Assembly (NCBI GenBank): GCA_023459275.1
Contig: JAEWVC010000051.1
Span: forward strand, 1 to 22,027
Origin: Bacillota bacterium
GTDB taxonomy: Bacteria > Bacillota > Clostridia > Christensenellales > Aristaeellaceae
DNA: 22,027 nt
Direction of reading: 5' to 3'
Shown: in pieces, positions 1 to 8,458 of the stretch
Layout: each line of letters opens with the position of its first letter
Numbering within the stretch: position 1 is the stretch's first letter
Notes under the pieces: generated by a model
Seen by the model: only the letters and a program-made list of their open reading frames with translations
The model's database searches: none
Told to the model about the DNA's origin: nothing
Program-made: the position numbers and the translations under genes

Positions 1-445
<445 letters not shown>

Positions 446-457
446 GGCGAGTCCCCC

Positions 458-1708
458 TCACTTTTGTATATATTCCAGGTATTGCTTTGCGTTCTTGCCC
501 ACCACAGCGGCGCTGGGCGGTGCGGAGAGGATCTCCCCGGCCACGCGGAGCACATCCTGCATGGTTACCCGCTCAATTTTGGCAATGGTCTCCTCCGGCG
601 TGGGCGGATGGCGCAGCAGCAGCTCCCCGCGGCCGATGGACTGCATGCGGCTGGAGGCGCTCTCCAGGCTAAGGATGTAGGAGCCTTTGAGCTGCGCCTT
701 GGACTGGGTGAACTCCTTGTCGGTAACGCCGTCGCGGAGCAGCTTTTGCGCTTCCGCCTCCATCTGCTCCAGCACTGTTTTCGCGTTATCCGGGGAGGTG
801 CCCGCGTACAGGTTCAGCACGCCGCAGTTAGGGTAGGTGGCGGGATAGCTGTAGATGGTATAGGCCATGCCCAGCTCCTCCCGCACCTTCTGGAACAGCC
901 GGGAGGACATCCCGCCGCCGAAGATGTTGTTGAACACCGCGATGGGATAGATGTCGTCATCCCCCAGGGGCTTGCCGGGATAGCCCAGGCAGATGTGCAC
1001 CTGCTCGGTATCCTTGTCCCTATACAGGGTGCTGCGGGTATGGGCGGTCATATGCGCTGGCACATCCGCAAGGCCCGTGCCCCGCCAAGCGCCGAAGGCG
1101 GCCGAAAGCAGCTCCTCCAGCGCCTTTCTGTCATAGTTGCCCGCGATGGAGACCACCACGTTCTCCGGGCGGTAATGCGTTTTCTGAAAATTCGCCAGGT
1201 CCGCCCGGGTGTAATTGCGGATGCGCTCCGCGGGCCCCAGGATGGGCATACCCAGCGCCTGGCCTGAAAACTGCGCCTCGCTCAACAGCTCGTGCACAAG
1301 ATCCTCGGGGGTGTCCTCCACCATGGAGATCTCCTCCAGGATCACGCCGCGCTCCTTGTTCAGCTCCGTTCCGTCCAGGGTGGCGTTCAGCGTCAGGTCG
1401 CTTAAAATATCCACCGCCAGGGGCAGGTCCTCATCGATGACCTTGGCGTAAAAACAGGTGCATTCCTTGGAAGTAAAAGCGTTCAGCTGCCCGCCCACCG
1501 CGTCCATTTCCTCGGCGATGTCCCTGGCGGAGCGCTTTTTTGTGCCCTTGAACACCATGTGCTCAATAAAATGGGACAGGCCGTTTTCCTCGGGCTTCTC
1601 CATCATGGAGCCTACCCCGATCCACACGCCGATGGAGGCGGAGCGCACATGCGGCAGGTATTCCCCTACCACCCGAAGGCCGTTTGACATGGTCCATTGA
1701 TCGTACAT
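458..1708 (-). CDS. M16 family zinc metallopeptidase (MlpA/YmxG-like)
   Basis: This is a 416-residue peptidase of family M16B (processing-peptidase/pitrilysin type). The inverted zinc motif HFIEH is at residues 46-50 (H46, E49 base, H50), and the third zinc ligand is probably a Glu at about 125-126 in GVILEEI. The C-terminal half carries the second, non-catalytic M16 domain; the stretch SSRLFQKVREELGMAY is typical of it. No signal peptide is visible, so it is probably cytoplasmic. The start at ATG 1708 has AAAGGAAA about 8 nt upstream; an internal ATG six codons on is a weaker alternative. In B. subtilis a relative (mlpA, formerly ymxG) also lies downstream of pnp, so the position is conserved. 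Its physiological substrate is not known from the sequence. Confidence 0.93.
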   Translation of the reverse strand: MYDQWTMSNGLRVVGEYLPHVRSASIGVWIGVGSMMEKPEENGLSHFIEHMVFKGTKKRSARDIAEEMDAVGGQLNAFTSKECTCFYAKVIDEDLPLAVDILSDLTLNATLDGTELNKERGVILEEISMVEDTPEDLVHELLSEAQFSGQALGMPILGPAERIRNYTRADLANFQKTHYRPENVVVSIAGNYDRKALEELLSAAFGAWRGTGLADVPAHMTAHTRSTLYRDKDTEQVHICLGYPGKPLGDDDIYPIAVFNNIFGGGMSSRLFQKVREELGMAYTIYSYPATYPNCGVLNLYAGTSPDNAKTVLEQMEAEAQKLLRDGVTDKEFTQSKAQLKGSYILSLESASSRMQSIGRGELLLRHPPTPEETIAKIERVTMQDVLRVAGEILSAPPSAAVVGKNAKQYLEYIQK

Positions 1709-1765
1709 ATCGGTTTCCTTTCGGAAATGTTTCCTTTATTTTTTCCGTAGGCAAGCAAAGCATAC

Positions 1766-1812
1766 AAAAATCGCGAAAGCCCTTCCCCGCCCCTGGGGGC
1801 TGAAGGAAGGGC
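1766..1812 (-). terminator. Probable terminator after pnp
   Basis: On the minus strand GCCCTTCC (1812-1805) pairs perfectly with GGAAGGGC (1786-1779). A small GCCC/GGGC hairpin lies in the loop. The stem is followed by TTT and, seven bases on, by TTTTT (1770-1766). It lies between pnp and the M16 peptidase gene. The interrupted U tract suggests partial termination, with some read-through into the M16-dUTPase pair. Confidence 0.55.
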
Positions 1813-1872
1813 GTGTGCTTTTAGAAGAACAACATGAGGCGATTGTACCAGGCTTATGCATGCCGGCAAGAA

Positions 1873-1920
1873 CACCTCATCCGCCGGCTTCGCCGGCAGC
1901 TTCCCCTCAAGGGGAAGCCT
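1873..1920. repeat. REP-like double palindrome downstream of pnp
   Basis: Two adjacent inverted repeats: GCCGGC-TTC-GCCGGC (1883-1897) and GCTTCCCC-TCAA-GGGGAAGC (1899-1918). They begin 12 bp beyond the pnp stop codon. The layout, a GAAGGGGA-type hairpin next to a GCCGGC hairpin flanked by a CTCATC motif, resembles dispersed palindromic repeats of clostridial genomes. A similar GCCGGC-TTT-GCCGGC unit occurs at 8192-8206. Only one full copy is visible here, so the repeat status rests on resemblance. Confidence 0.55.
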
Positions 1921-1931
1921 TTCCATTGGTC

Positions 1932-4094
1932 TTACCGGTCCGACGGCCTTCCGTCGCGGCGGGGCGGGCGGGGCCTGTCGCCGGCCGGACGGGGCGCGGC
2001 GGGAGCCTGGTCGTAGACGATGTCGTTGCGGATCAGGCTGATGCGGCCCTGGGCGTTGACTTCATTGACCTTGACTTCGATCTCATCGCCGATCTTCAGC
2101 ACGTCCTCCACCTTTTCCACGCGGTGGTTGGCCAGCTTGGAGATGTGGATCATGCCGTCCTTGCCGGGGGCAAGCTCCACAAAGGCGCCGAAGGCCTGGA
2201 TGCCCACTACCTTACCGGTAAATACGTCGCCCACCTCGATATCCTTGGCGATGCCCTCGATGATCTTGCGGGCCTTGTTCGCGGCGGCCTCGTCGGGGGT
2301 GGAGATGAACACACGGCCATCATCCTCGATGTCGATCTTGACGCCTGTTTCGGCAATGATCTTGTTGATCATCTTACCGCCCGGGCCAATGACCTCGCGG
2401 ATGCGCTCCGGATTGATGGTGAAGCGGACGATCTTGGGCGCGTAAGCGCTGAGGCTGGTCCTGGGCTGGTCCAGGCATTCCAGCATGAGCTTCAAAATAT
2501 ACAGCCTGCCCTGCAATGCCTGGGCAAGGGCCTGCTTCAAAATGGGGCGGTCAATGCCCTTGATCTTGATATCCATCTGGATGGCGGTGATGCCGTTCAT
2601 GGTGCCGGCCACCTTGAAGTCCATATCCCCCAGGAAGTCTTCCAGGCCCTGGATGTCGGTAAGCACCGCCACCTTGCCGGATTCGGCGTCCTTGATCAGG
2701 CCCATGGCCACGCCGGCCACCGGGGCATGGATAGGCACGCCCGCGTCCATCAGGGAGAGGGTGGAGCCGCACACGGAAGCCATGGAGGAAGAACCGTTGC
2801 TGGACAGCACCTCACTCACCAGCCGGAGCGCGTAGGGGAACTCCTCCTCGGTGGGGACCACGGGTTCCAGGGCACGCTCCGCCAGCGCGCCGTGGCCGAT
2901 CTCCCGGCGGCCGGGGGATTTTAAGCGTCCGGCTTCACCGGTGGCGTAGGGCGGCATGTTGTAGTGGTGCATGTAGCGCTTGTAATCCTCGTTGGAAAGC
3001 CCGTCCAGCATCTGCGCCTCGCTGGTTGAGCCAAGGGTGGTCACGGTAAGCACCTGGGTCTGGCCGCGGGTGAACACGGCGCTGCCGTGGGTGCGGGGCA
3101 GCAGGCCCACCTGGCACCAGATGGGGCGGATGTCGGTGGCGCCGCGGCCATCGGCCCTGACGCCCGTTTCCAGAATCTTTTTGCGCATGATCTTCTTGTT
3201 CAGGGCATAGATGGCGTCGCCCACCTCGGCTTCGCGGCCGGGGAAGATGTCCGCGAAATGGGCCATAATGTCCGCTTTGGCGGCCTTTTCCCGCTCCTGG
3301 CGCTCTTCCCTTATGATGGTGTCGAAGGTATACACACACTTGTCGTAAGCGTACTCCTTCACCGCCTCCGCGATGTCCTCACCCGTGACGAACAGCTTGA
3401 CATCCGCCTTGGGCTTGCCGATTTCGGCAATGATCGTCTCCTGGAAGGCGATCAGCTTTTTGATCTCCTCATGGGCGTACATGATGGCTTCCAGCATGAC
3501 TTCCTCGGAAACTTCCTTGGCGCCGGCTTCCACCATCAATACGGCTTCCTTGGTGCCGGACACGGTCAGGTGCAGATCGCTCTTGGCGCGCGTCGCCTCA
3601 TCCGGGCACAGCACCAAATTCCCGTCCACCCGGCCCACCACCACGGAGCCCGTGGGGCCGCCGAAGGGGATCTCGCTGATGGAAAGGGCGATGGAGGAAC
3701 CGATCATAGCCGGAATCTCCGGGGGGATGTTGGTATCCACGGACAGCACCGTGGCCACCACCTGCACATCGTTGCGCATGCCCTTGGGGAACAGGGGGCG
3801 AAGGGGCCTGTCGATCAGGCGGCAGGTAAGCGTCGCCTTTTCCGTGGGGCGGCCTTCCCTTTTGATGAACCCGCCGGGGATCTTGCCCACGGCATAATGC
3901 TTTTCCTCAAAATCCACGCTGAGAGGGAAGAAATCCACGCCCTCCCGTACGTTTTCGGACATGGTGGCGTTTACGATGACCACCGTGTCCCCAAACCGGA
4001 CCAGGGCCGAACCGGCCGCCTGCTGTGCGTATTTCCCGAATTCCAGGGTAAGCGGCCTGCCCGCCAGATCCATTGTGTACGTTTTGTACTCCAT
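1932..4094 (-). CDS. pnp: Polyribonucleotide nucleotidyltransferase (PNPase)
   Basis: This 720-residue phosphorolytic 3'-5' exoribonuclease degrades mRNA with inorganic phosphate, releasing nucleoside diphosphates, and acts as a trimeric ring in the cytoplasm. Domain order is complete: first RNase PH domain (N-terminal third), helical linker, second RNase PH domain (about 310-540, with the active-site stretch SVCGSTLSLMDAGVPI), KH domain (about 558-620, GPGG at 570-573) and S1 domain (about 620-691). The tail is short and rich in Arg and Pro. The start is set at ATG 4094 because AAGGAG lies 8-9 nt upstream. A GTG at 4109 is in frame but would place that ribosome site inside the gene. It follows rpsO, as in most bacteria. 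The leader contains hairpins that could be RNase targets, a form of pnp control known in E. coli. Confidence 0.98.
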   Translation of the reverse strand: MEYKTYTMDLAGRPLTLEFGKYAQQAAGSALVRFGDTVVIVNATMSENVREGVDFFPLSVDFEEKHYAVGKIPGGFIKREGRPTEKATLTCRLIDRPLRPLFPKGMRNDVQVVATVLSVDTNIPPEIPAMIGSSIALSISEIPFGGPTGSVVVGRVDGNLVLCPDEATRAKSDLHLTVSGTKEAVLMVEAGAKEVSEEVMLEAIMYAHEEIKKLIAFQETIIAEIGKPKADVKLFVTGEDIAEAVKEYAYDKCVYTFDTIIREERQEREKAAKADIMAHFADIFPGREAEVGDAIYALNKKIMRKKILETGVRADGRGATDIRPIWCQVGLLPRTHGSAVFTRGQTQVLTVTTLGSTSEAQMLDGLSNEDYKRYMHHYNMPPYATGEAGRLKSPGRREIGHGALAERALEPVVPTEEEFPYALRLVSEVLSSNGSSSMASVCGSTLSLMDAGVPIHAPVAGVAMGLIKDAESGKVAVLTDIQGLEDFLGDMDFKVAGTMNGITAIQMDIKIKGIDRPILKQALAQALQGRLYILKLMLECLDQPRTSLSAYAPKIVRFTINPERIREVIGPGGKMINKIIAETGVKIDIEDDGRVFISTPDEAAANKARKIIEGIAKDIEVGDVFTGKVVGIQAFGAFVELAPGKDGMIHISKLANHRVEKVEDVLKIGDEIEVKVNEVNAQGRISLIRNDIVYDQAPAAPRPAGDRPRPPRRDGRPSDR

Positions 4095-4118
4095 GCCAAT
4101 CTCCTTCACATCGTCTCG

Positions 4119-4361
4119 AGGCAGCCTTTCTGCCTCATTCCTTTTTACGCCAGCCTGACTTTGTGAAGGCAGACCGGCACCTCCTTGGGAAGCCCTAAGC
4201 TTCCGTGGATATCCCTGTGAAAAAGCCGCACAGGGGAGCCCATGGTTTCATGAGCACCCACTGGCGGCTTCCACAAACAGTTTGTCCCGGCAATAGCAAT
4301 CCGCCGGGCATGAACCACCGGGGCCGGCCTGGCCGGCCGCACGCGCAAGCCGCGGGACGCG
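4119..4361. promoter_or_regulatory. rpsO-pnp spacer with a series of hairpins
   Basis: The 270-bp spacer holds no gene. It contains AGGCAG/CTGCCT just upstream of the pnp ribosome site (4119-4124 with 4130-4135), GGAAGC/GCTTCC (4188-4193 with 4199-4204), CCCTGTG/CACAGGG (4213-4219 with 4229-4235), a 13-bp perfect inverted repeat ACAAACAGTTTGT (4273-4285), a GGCCGGCC pair (4322-4338), and an imperfect GC-rich hairpin directly after the rpsO stop codon. None has a clear U tract, so processing or stability elements are more likely than a terminator. Confidence 0.5.
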
Positions 4362-4364
4362 GGC

Positions 4365-4619
4365 TTATTTGCGCAGGTTCAACTGGTCGATCAGCGTACG
4401 GTACCGCTCAATATCCGTCTTTTTCAGATAGTCCAGAAGGCCCCTGCGCTGGCCAACCATCAGCAGTAGGCCGCGGCGGCTGTGGTGATCCTTCTTGTTG
4501 ATCTTGAGGTGCTCGTTCAGGTGGTTGATACGCTCGGTCAGCAGTGCCACCTGCACCTCCGGGGAACCGGTATCGCCCTCATGGCGGCCATAGGTTTGGA
4601 TGATCTCAGCCTTGATCAT
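4365..4619 (-). CDS. rpsO: 30S ribosomal protein S15
   Basis: S15 binds 16S rRNA early in assembly of the small subunit and forms a bridge to the large subunit. The protein has 84 residues and carries the family signatures GRHEGDTGSPEVQVALLT (residues 11-28) and KKDHHSRRGLL (42-52). The family is usually 88-89 residues. By alignment from memory with B. subtilis S15, about five N-terminal residues are missing, and no in-frame start codon lies in the codons just upstream. ATG 4619 has AGGAG and AAAGG upstream. A good promoter lies about 100 bp upstream, so it can be transcribed apart from ribF. Confidence 0.97.
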   Translation of the reverse strand: MIKAEIIQTYGRHEGDTGSPEVQVALLTERINHLNEHLKINKKDHHSRRGLLLMVGQRRGLLDYLKKTDIERYRTLIDQLNLRK

Positions 4620-4712
4620 GGTATCCTTTCTCCTTTCACATCCATCGCCATGAACGAAGCAAAGCGTTGGAGCTTCGCAAAACTGCGCCCATGGTTCAAA
4701 ACAGCGTCTTTC

Positions 4713-4741
4713 ATTGTAGCACGGCGCGGCACGTTTGTAAA
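4713..4741 (-). promoter_or_regulatory. Sigma-A promoter for rpsO (-pnp)
   Basis: On the minus strand TTTACA (4741-4736) and TACAAT (4718-4713) are separated by 17 bp, close to consensus. Transcription would start near 4706 and give a leader of about 85 nt before rpsO. It lies in the 229-bp spacer between ribF and rpsO. That spacer also has a CCGGGGC/GCCCCGG hairpin (4800-4817) nearer to ribF, which has no T run immediately after it. Confidence 0.8.
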
Positions 4742-4848
4742 CGCATACGCGCATATTTTTGGAAAAAGTGCAACGTCTTTTTGCGCCGGGCCCCGCCGTC
4801 CGGGGCAGCCGCCCCGGCAAAGGCCAGTTTTCCCCGGAAAGCAGCGGA

Positions 4849-5766
4849 TTATGGCTTGCTAAAATACGCCTTCGCGTCGCGCACGTCCCTGGCCATCTGC
4901 TCCTTCAGCGCCTGGACACCGTCAAACTTGATCTCGTCCCGGAGCTTTTTGAGAAATTTCACCCGCATCCTTTTCCCGTACAGGTCCTGCGGCCCACCCA
5001 GCAGGTGCACCTCCAGGGTGACATCCCCCTCGGGCAGCGTGGGATGGCAGCCCAGGCTTAATACCGCCTGATAGCTGCCCTCCTTTAATCTGGCCCTTGC
5101 TACATAGATGCCAAAGGCGGGAAGCGCCTTGCCCCGGGGAATCTTCACATTGGCCGTGGGAAAGCCCATGCCGCGGCCGATGCCCTTGCCGTGCACCACC
5201 TTCCCGGTGATGGCGTAGGGCCGCTCCAGCAGCCTGGCCGCCTGCTCCATATCCCCCTGGGCCAGCGTGCTGCGCACCCGGGAGGAGGACACGGTGTGCC
5301 CGTCCACCTGCACGGGGGAAACCACATGCACGTCAAAGCCCAGAATCCTGCCCAGCTTTTTCAAAAGCCTGGCGTCCCCCCCGCCCCCCGCGCCAAAGGT
5401 ATAGTTGAAGCCCACCACGATATGGCGGGGGCTGAACCTGCGGATGAGCATTTTTACAAAGTCCGGGGGAGACATGTCCCGCATGGACTCGTCAAAGGGC
5501 AGCACCGCCAGCACATCCGCCTTCATTTGGGCCATGCGAGCGGCGCGCTCCGGCACGGTGGAGAGCATGGGTGGGACTTGTCCGGGATTCAAGAGCGCCA
5601 GCGGGTGCCTGGAAAATGTGCATACCACTACCGGGAGCCCCTCCAGGGACCCCCATTCCCTGGCTGTGCGCAACAGCCAGGCGTGGCCCGTATGGACGCC
5701 GTCAAACATGCCCAGCACCAGCACACTGGGCCCGCTGATTTTGGCATCCGAAAACATCAGGCGCAT
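4849..5766 (-). CDS. ribF: Bifunctional riboflavin kinase/FAD synthetase
   Basis: RibF phosphorylates riboflavin to FMN and adenylates FMN to FAD. The protein has 305 residues, a normal length. The N-terminal nucleotidyltransferase domain shows GMFDGVHTGH (residues 19-28), VVGFNYTFG (117-125) and SSSRVR (160-165). The C-terminal kinase domain begins near 185, with GKGIGRGMGFPTAN (193-206) for the phosphate- and metal-binding loop. The start at ATG 5766 has GGAGG 7 nt upstream. It lies 68 nt after truB, the usual truB-ribF-rpsO order, and is probably co-transcribed with truB. No FMN riboswitch was seen. Confidence 0.97.
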   Translation of the reverse strand: MRLMFSDAKISGPSVLVLGMFDGVHTGHAWLLRTAREWGSLEGLPVVVCTFSRHPLALLNPGQVPPMLSTVPERAARMAQMKADVLAVLPFDESMRDMSPPDFVKMLIRRFSPRHIVVGFNYTFGAGGGGDARLLKKLGRILGFDVHVVSPVQVDGHTVSSSRVRSTLAQGDMEQAARLLERPYAITGKVVHGKGIGRGMGFPTANVKIPRGKALPAFGIYVARARLKEGSYQAVLSLGCHPTLPEGDVTLEVHLLGGPQDLYGKRMRVKFLKKLRDEIKFDGVQALKEQMARDVRDAKAYFSKP

Positions 5767-5834
5767 CCTATTCCTCCAAAGCCTCTCAAAAATCCCGGAC
5801 CCGCCGGCATGAACGTCCGTCCGTGTGCATGCCC

Positions 5835-6722
5835 TTACCCCACCATGACCCTGAAGGAGATGGTCCCCTCCCGGTGATGGGCGATACCCATGAACGAACC
5901 GTCCAAATACAGCCGGAAAGGAGCATCCTCCGCCACGGCCTCAAGGCCAGGGAAGGCGGAAAGGCTCATTTTCCCGCCGTTGCGGCAGGCGGTGGCAAGA
6001 TGTCCGGGCACCTCGGCCCTTGATAGGTGGGCAAGGGGCATGTCCATGGGGAGCAGGCGGGCTTCCAGCCTGTTTTCCTCCCGGGCCTGCCGGAGTTCCT
6101 CCAGCGTGCTGGCGGTTTCCAAGGAAAAGGCGCCGCTCTGCGCCCGCAGAAGGAAGCGCATGTGGGCGGGGCAGTTAACCGCCCGGCCGATGTCGTGGCA
6201 CAGGGTGCGCACATAGGTGCCCTTGCCGCATGCGATCCTGAGCATCATCCCATGGTTCTCCATGGCCTGCAAAACGGCAATCTCCTCCACCAGGATAGGC
6301 CGGGGCTCCGCCGCCACCATCTGCCCCTTGCGGGCCAGGTCGTACAGCCGCTGCCCGTTTTGCTTGATGGCGGAGTAGCTGGGCGGTGCCTGCAAAATAA
6401 CGCCCCTAAACATGGGGAGCACCGCCCTGACCGCATCCATGTCCGGATAGTTTTCCCCCGTTTCAATGATCCGGCCCTGGGCGTCCTGGGTGTCCGTGGC
6501 CGCGCCGAAGGCGATCTCCGCCACATAGGTCTTGCGCTTGTCCACCAGGTAATCAAACAGCCTGGCGGCCTTGCCCGCCATCACCGGCAGCACGCCCGCA
6601 GCCTCCGGGTCCAGGGTACCGGCGTGGCCGGCCTTTTCCCCGTCCAGCAGCCGGCGCACGGCGCCCACCACCTGGCCGGAGGACATGCCGGGAGGCTTCA
6701 GCACATTAAAAAAGCCGTTCAT
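5835..6722 (-). CDS. truB: tRNA pseudouridine-55 synthase
   Basis: TruB converts U55 in the T loop of tRNAs to pseudouridine. The 295-residue protein opens with the typical NGFFNVLKPPGMSS. It has the catalytic aspartate in GHAGTLDPEAAGVL (D38), YSAIKQNGQRLYDLAR for substrate binding, and GTYVRTLCHDIG further on. A C-terminal PUA-like part, about residues 225-295, is present. The start is taken at ATG 6722, whose ATGA overlaps the nrnA stop codon, which points to translational coupling. An upstream in-frame extension of 27 codons lies inside nrnA and has no family similarity. Confidence 0.97.
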   Translation of the reverse strand: MNGFFNVLKPPGMSSGQVVGAVRRLLDGEKAGHAGTLDPEAAGVLPVMAGKAARLFDYLVDKRKTYVAEIAFGAATDTQDAQGRIIETGENYPDMDAVRAVLPMFRGVILQAPPSYSAIKQNGQRLYDLARKGQMVAAEPRPILVEEIAVLQAMENHGMMLRIACGKGTYVRTLCHDIGRAVNCPAHMRFLLRAQSGAFSLETASTLEELRQAREENRLEARLLPMDMPLAHLSRAEVPGHLATACRNGGKMSLSAFPGLEAVAEDAPFRLYLDGSFMGIAHHREGTISFRVMVG

Positions 6723-7696
6723 AGCCCGTGTTCCGCCAGACATTTTTCCATGGCATCCGCCATGATTTGAGCCGCCTCCGGCAAAGCGGCGTTCATGGTG
6801 CATCCGGCAGCCAGTTCGTGGCCGCCGCCGCCAAACCCGGCCGCAAGCTGCGCCACGTTGCAGCCCTCCACCGCCCGAAGGCTCATCTTGGTGCCACCCT
6901 CCACCTCCCTGGCCAGGAAGGCCATTTTGACGCCGGTGATGTCGATGCCGTAATTCACCACGGCCTCCACATGTTCCGGGCGTGCGCCGCAGGCATCAAG
7001 GTCCGCCTGGGTCAAGAACATGCCGGTTATTTTGCCCCCCCGGTAAAAAGCAAGAGAGGACAGCGCGCGGTTCAGCACCAGCACCTGCTCGCGGCTGCGC
7101 TCCCGAAAAAGGACGCGGTTGAGCCGGGCGATGGGAAGGCCGCAGGCCATCAGTTCCGCCATGACCAGAAAAGCGTCGGAGGTGGTGTTGTCAAAACTGA
7201 AATTGCCCGTGTCCGTGGAGATGCCGGTATACAGGCAGGCGGCAATGTCCCCGTCCAGCGGCACGTTTAGTGCATGGATCAGCTCATGCACCAGCACGCT
7301 GGTGGCGCTTGCGTCCGCCACCACCACATTGATGTCGGCATAGCCGGGGTTGGTGCCATGGTGGTCGATCTGTGCCGTCTGCCGGGTAGCAAAAAACAGG
7401 GGCGCGCACTCCCCCAACCGGTGCCGGTCGGAAACATCCACGGCCACGGCCAGGTCAAAGCTCTGCCCCTTTAGCTGCGCGGGCTTGCGGATGGCATCCG
7501 CGCCCTGCAAAAACATCAGCAGCGAAGGCACCTCGTCGGCGCAAACCACCTCCGCCTGCCCGCCCATTTTCAAAATGGCCAGGCGCAGTGCTAAGCTGGC
7601 GCCAATGGTATCCCCGTCCGGCGACACATGGGCACACAGCAGCACGCGGCTGGCCTTTTTGATGGCGTCCAGCAGGCTGCCAGGAAAACTATTCAT
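6719..7696 (-). CDS. nrnA: DHH/DHHA1 phosphoesterase, NrnA-like nanoRNase/pAp phosphatase
   Basis: NrnA-type proteins degrade very short RNAs from the 3' or 5' end and dephosphorylate pAp to AMP. The DHH domain shows HVSPDGDTIG (residues 23-32; H23, D27, D29), VDVSD (D87), the DHH signature (111-113) and STDTGNF (D162). The C-terminal DHHA1 domain carries GGGGHELAAG (289-298), which binds the substrate. Length is 325 residues, normal for the family. The start at ATG 7696 overlaps the end of rbfA by 8 nt; a longer frame adds 30 basic residues from inside rbfA and is unlikely. The order rbfA-nrnA-truB is common in Clostridia. It places RNA turnover next to ribosome maturation. Confidence 0.93.
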   Translation of the reverse strand: MNSFPGSLLDAIKKASRVLLCAHVSPDGDTIGASLALRLAILKMGGQAEVVCADEVPSLLMFLQGADAIRKPAQLKGQSFDLAVAVDVSDRHRLGECAPLFFATRQTAQIDHHGTNPGYADINVVVADASATSVLVHELIHALNVPLDGDIAACLYTGISTDTGNFSFDNTTSDAFLVMAELMACGLPIARLNRVLFRERSREQVLVLNRALSSLAFYRGGKITGMFLTQADLDACGARPEHVEAVVNYGIDITGVKMAFLAREVEGGTKMSLRAVEGCNVAQLAAGFGGGGHELAAGCTMNAALPEAAQIMADAMEKCLAEHGL

Positions 7697-8084
7697 CTGT
7701 GCCGGGCGCTTCTTCCTCATTTGCTTCGTTTCCTTCCGCATCCTTTGCATGCACCTGATGAAGGATATCCGCGATATGTACGCCATAGGCGATGTTTTGA
7801 TCCCTAAGGAAGAGGATTTCCGGCGTGTAGCGGATCACCATGCTATGCCCAAGCTCCCGCCGGACAAAGCCCGCCGCGCTTTTAAGCGCCGCCATGAAGC
7901 CCGCGGCCTTGTCCTCCTCCAGGATGCTGACGTAAACTTTTGCGTAGCGCAGGTCCCGCGTCACTTCGGCACGGGTCACGCTGAAGGTGCCGGTGATCCT
8001 GGGATCATGAAGCCTGCTGCGGATAATTTGATCCACTTCCCGGCGCACCTGGTCGGAAATGCGGTCGCTGCGGTTGAAACTCAT
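7689..8084 (-). CDS. rbfA: 30S ribosome-binding factor A
   Basis: RbfA is a small KH-like protein that binds 16S rRNA late in 30S assembly and helps in cold adaptation. The 131-residue product starts RSDRISDQVRREVDQII, typical of the family. It keeps DPRITGTFSVTRAEVTRDLRYAKVYVS (motif centred on residues 27-53) and the region RYTPEILFLRD (85-95). The tail is acidic (EGNEANEEEAP). ATG 8084 is chosen because it fits the family N-terminus and has GAAAGG upstream. An ATG 12 codons upstream is in frame but has no ribosome site. It is separated from infB by an unusually long structured spacer. I see no ylxP gene, which lies between infB and rbfA in B. subtilis. Confidence 0.95.
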   Translation of the reverse strand: MSFNRSDRISDQVRREVDQIIRSRLHDPRITGTFSVTRAEVTRDLRYAKVYVSILEEDKAAGFMAALKSAAGFVRRELGHSMVIRYTPEILFLRDQNIAYGVHIADILHQVHAKDAEGNEANEEEAPGTDE

Positions 8085-8151
8085 AGGTATCTTGCCTTTC
8101 TGGGTCATGCCCTGGAACACAGCCAGCAAAGACTGACTCATTCGCGGGGAT

Positions 8152-8453
8152 GAAACGAAGGGGTACAACCCCTTCGTTTCCAATCGTCCCGGCCGGCTTT
8201 GCCGGCGCCGGAACCCCCGCCCCCGACAGTGGCGGAAATGAGTGGGGTGGAGGGGTGAAGCGAAACGAGCCATGCGAGTGGCAATGAAGCAGGGCGACGA
8301 TTGAACTTCTGGAACGGACGGGGGTTTGCGGAGCAAACGTTCCGCACAAAGTTTCCCGGCCGCATGCCTTACGCGGCCCAATGAAATGAGGCCCGGTTAA
8401 GGCATGCAGGGAAACTGTGTAAACTTGGGAAAATGACAGCGTCATTTTCCCAA
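8152..8453. repeat. infB-rbfA spacer packed with inverted repeats
   Basis: The 374-bp gap holds no credible gene. From left to right: a perfect 12-bp stem GAAACGAAGGGG/CCCCTTCGTTTC with a 5-nt loop (8152-8180), GCCGGC-TTT-GCCGGC (8192-8206), GTTTGC-GGA-GCAAAC (8324-8338), a compound stem GTTTCCC/GGGAAAC (8351-8357 with 8409-8415) enclosing GCATGCCTTA/TAAGGCATGC (8362-8371 with 8398-8407), and a perfect 13-bp stem with a 3-nt loop (8425-8437 with 8441-8453). The middle part, 8190-8330, lacks strong symmetry and looks like the body of an intergenic repeat. Confidence 0.65.
8425..8453 (-). terminator. Strong hairpin 5 nt after infB
   Basis: TTGGGAAAATGAC pairs perfectly with GTCATTTTCCCAA, with the loop AGC on the plus strand. 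It begins five bases after the infB stop codon. On the minus strand the stem is followed by GTTTACACAG, not a U tract. It is therefore better read as a stability or partial-termination element than as a classical terminator. It could lower expression of rbfA and the downstream genes relative to infB. Confidence 0.45.
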
Positions 8454-8458
8454 AAGTG

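Noticed and set aside
1815..4166. Long plus-strand frames opposite pnp (1815-2924 and 3087-4166)
   Set aside because: Shadows of pnp with no ribosome sites or recognisable domains.
4800..4817. CCGGGGC/GCCCCGG hairpin as a terminator of ribF
   Set aside because: No U tract follows directly on the minus strand; it may be only a GC-rich stem.
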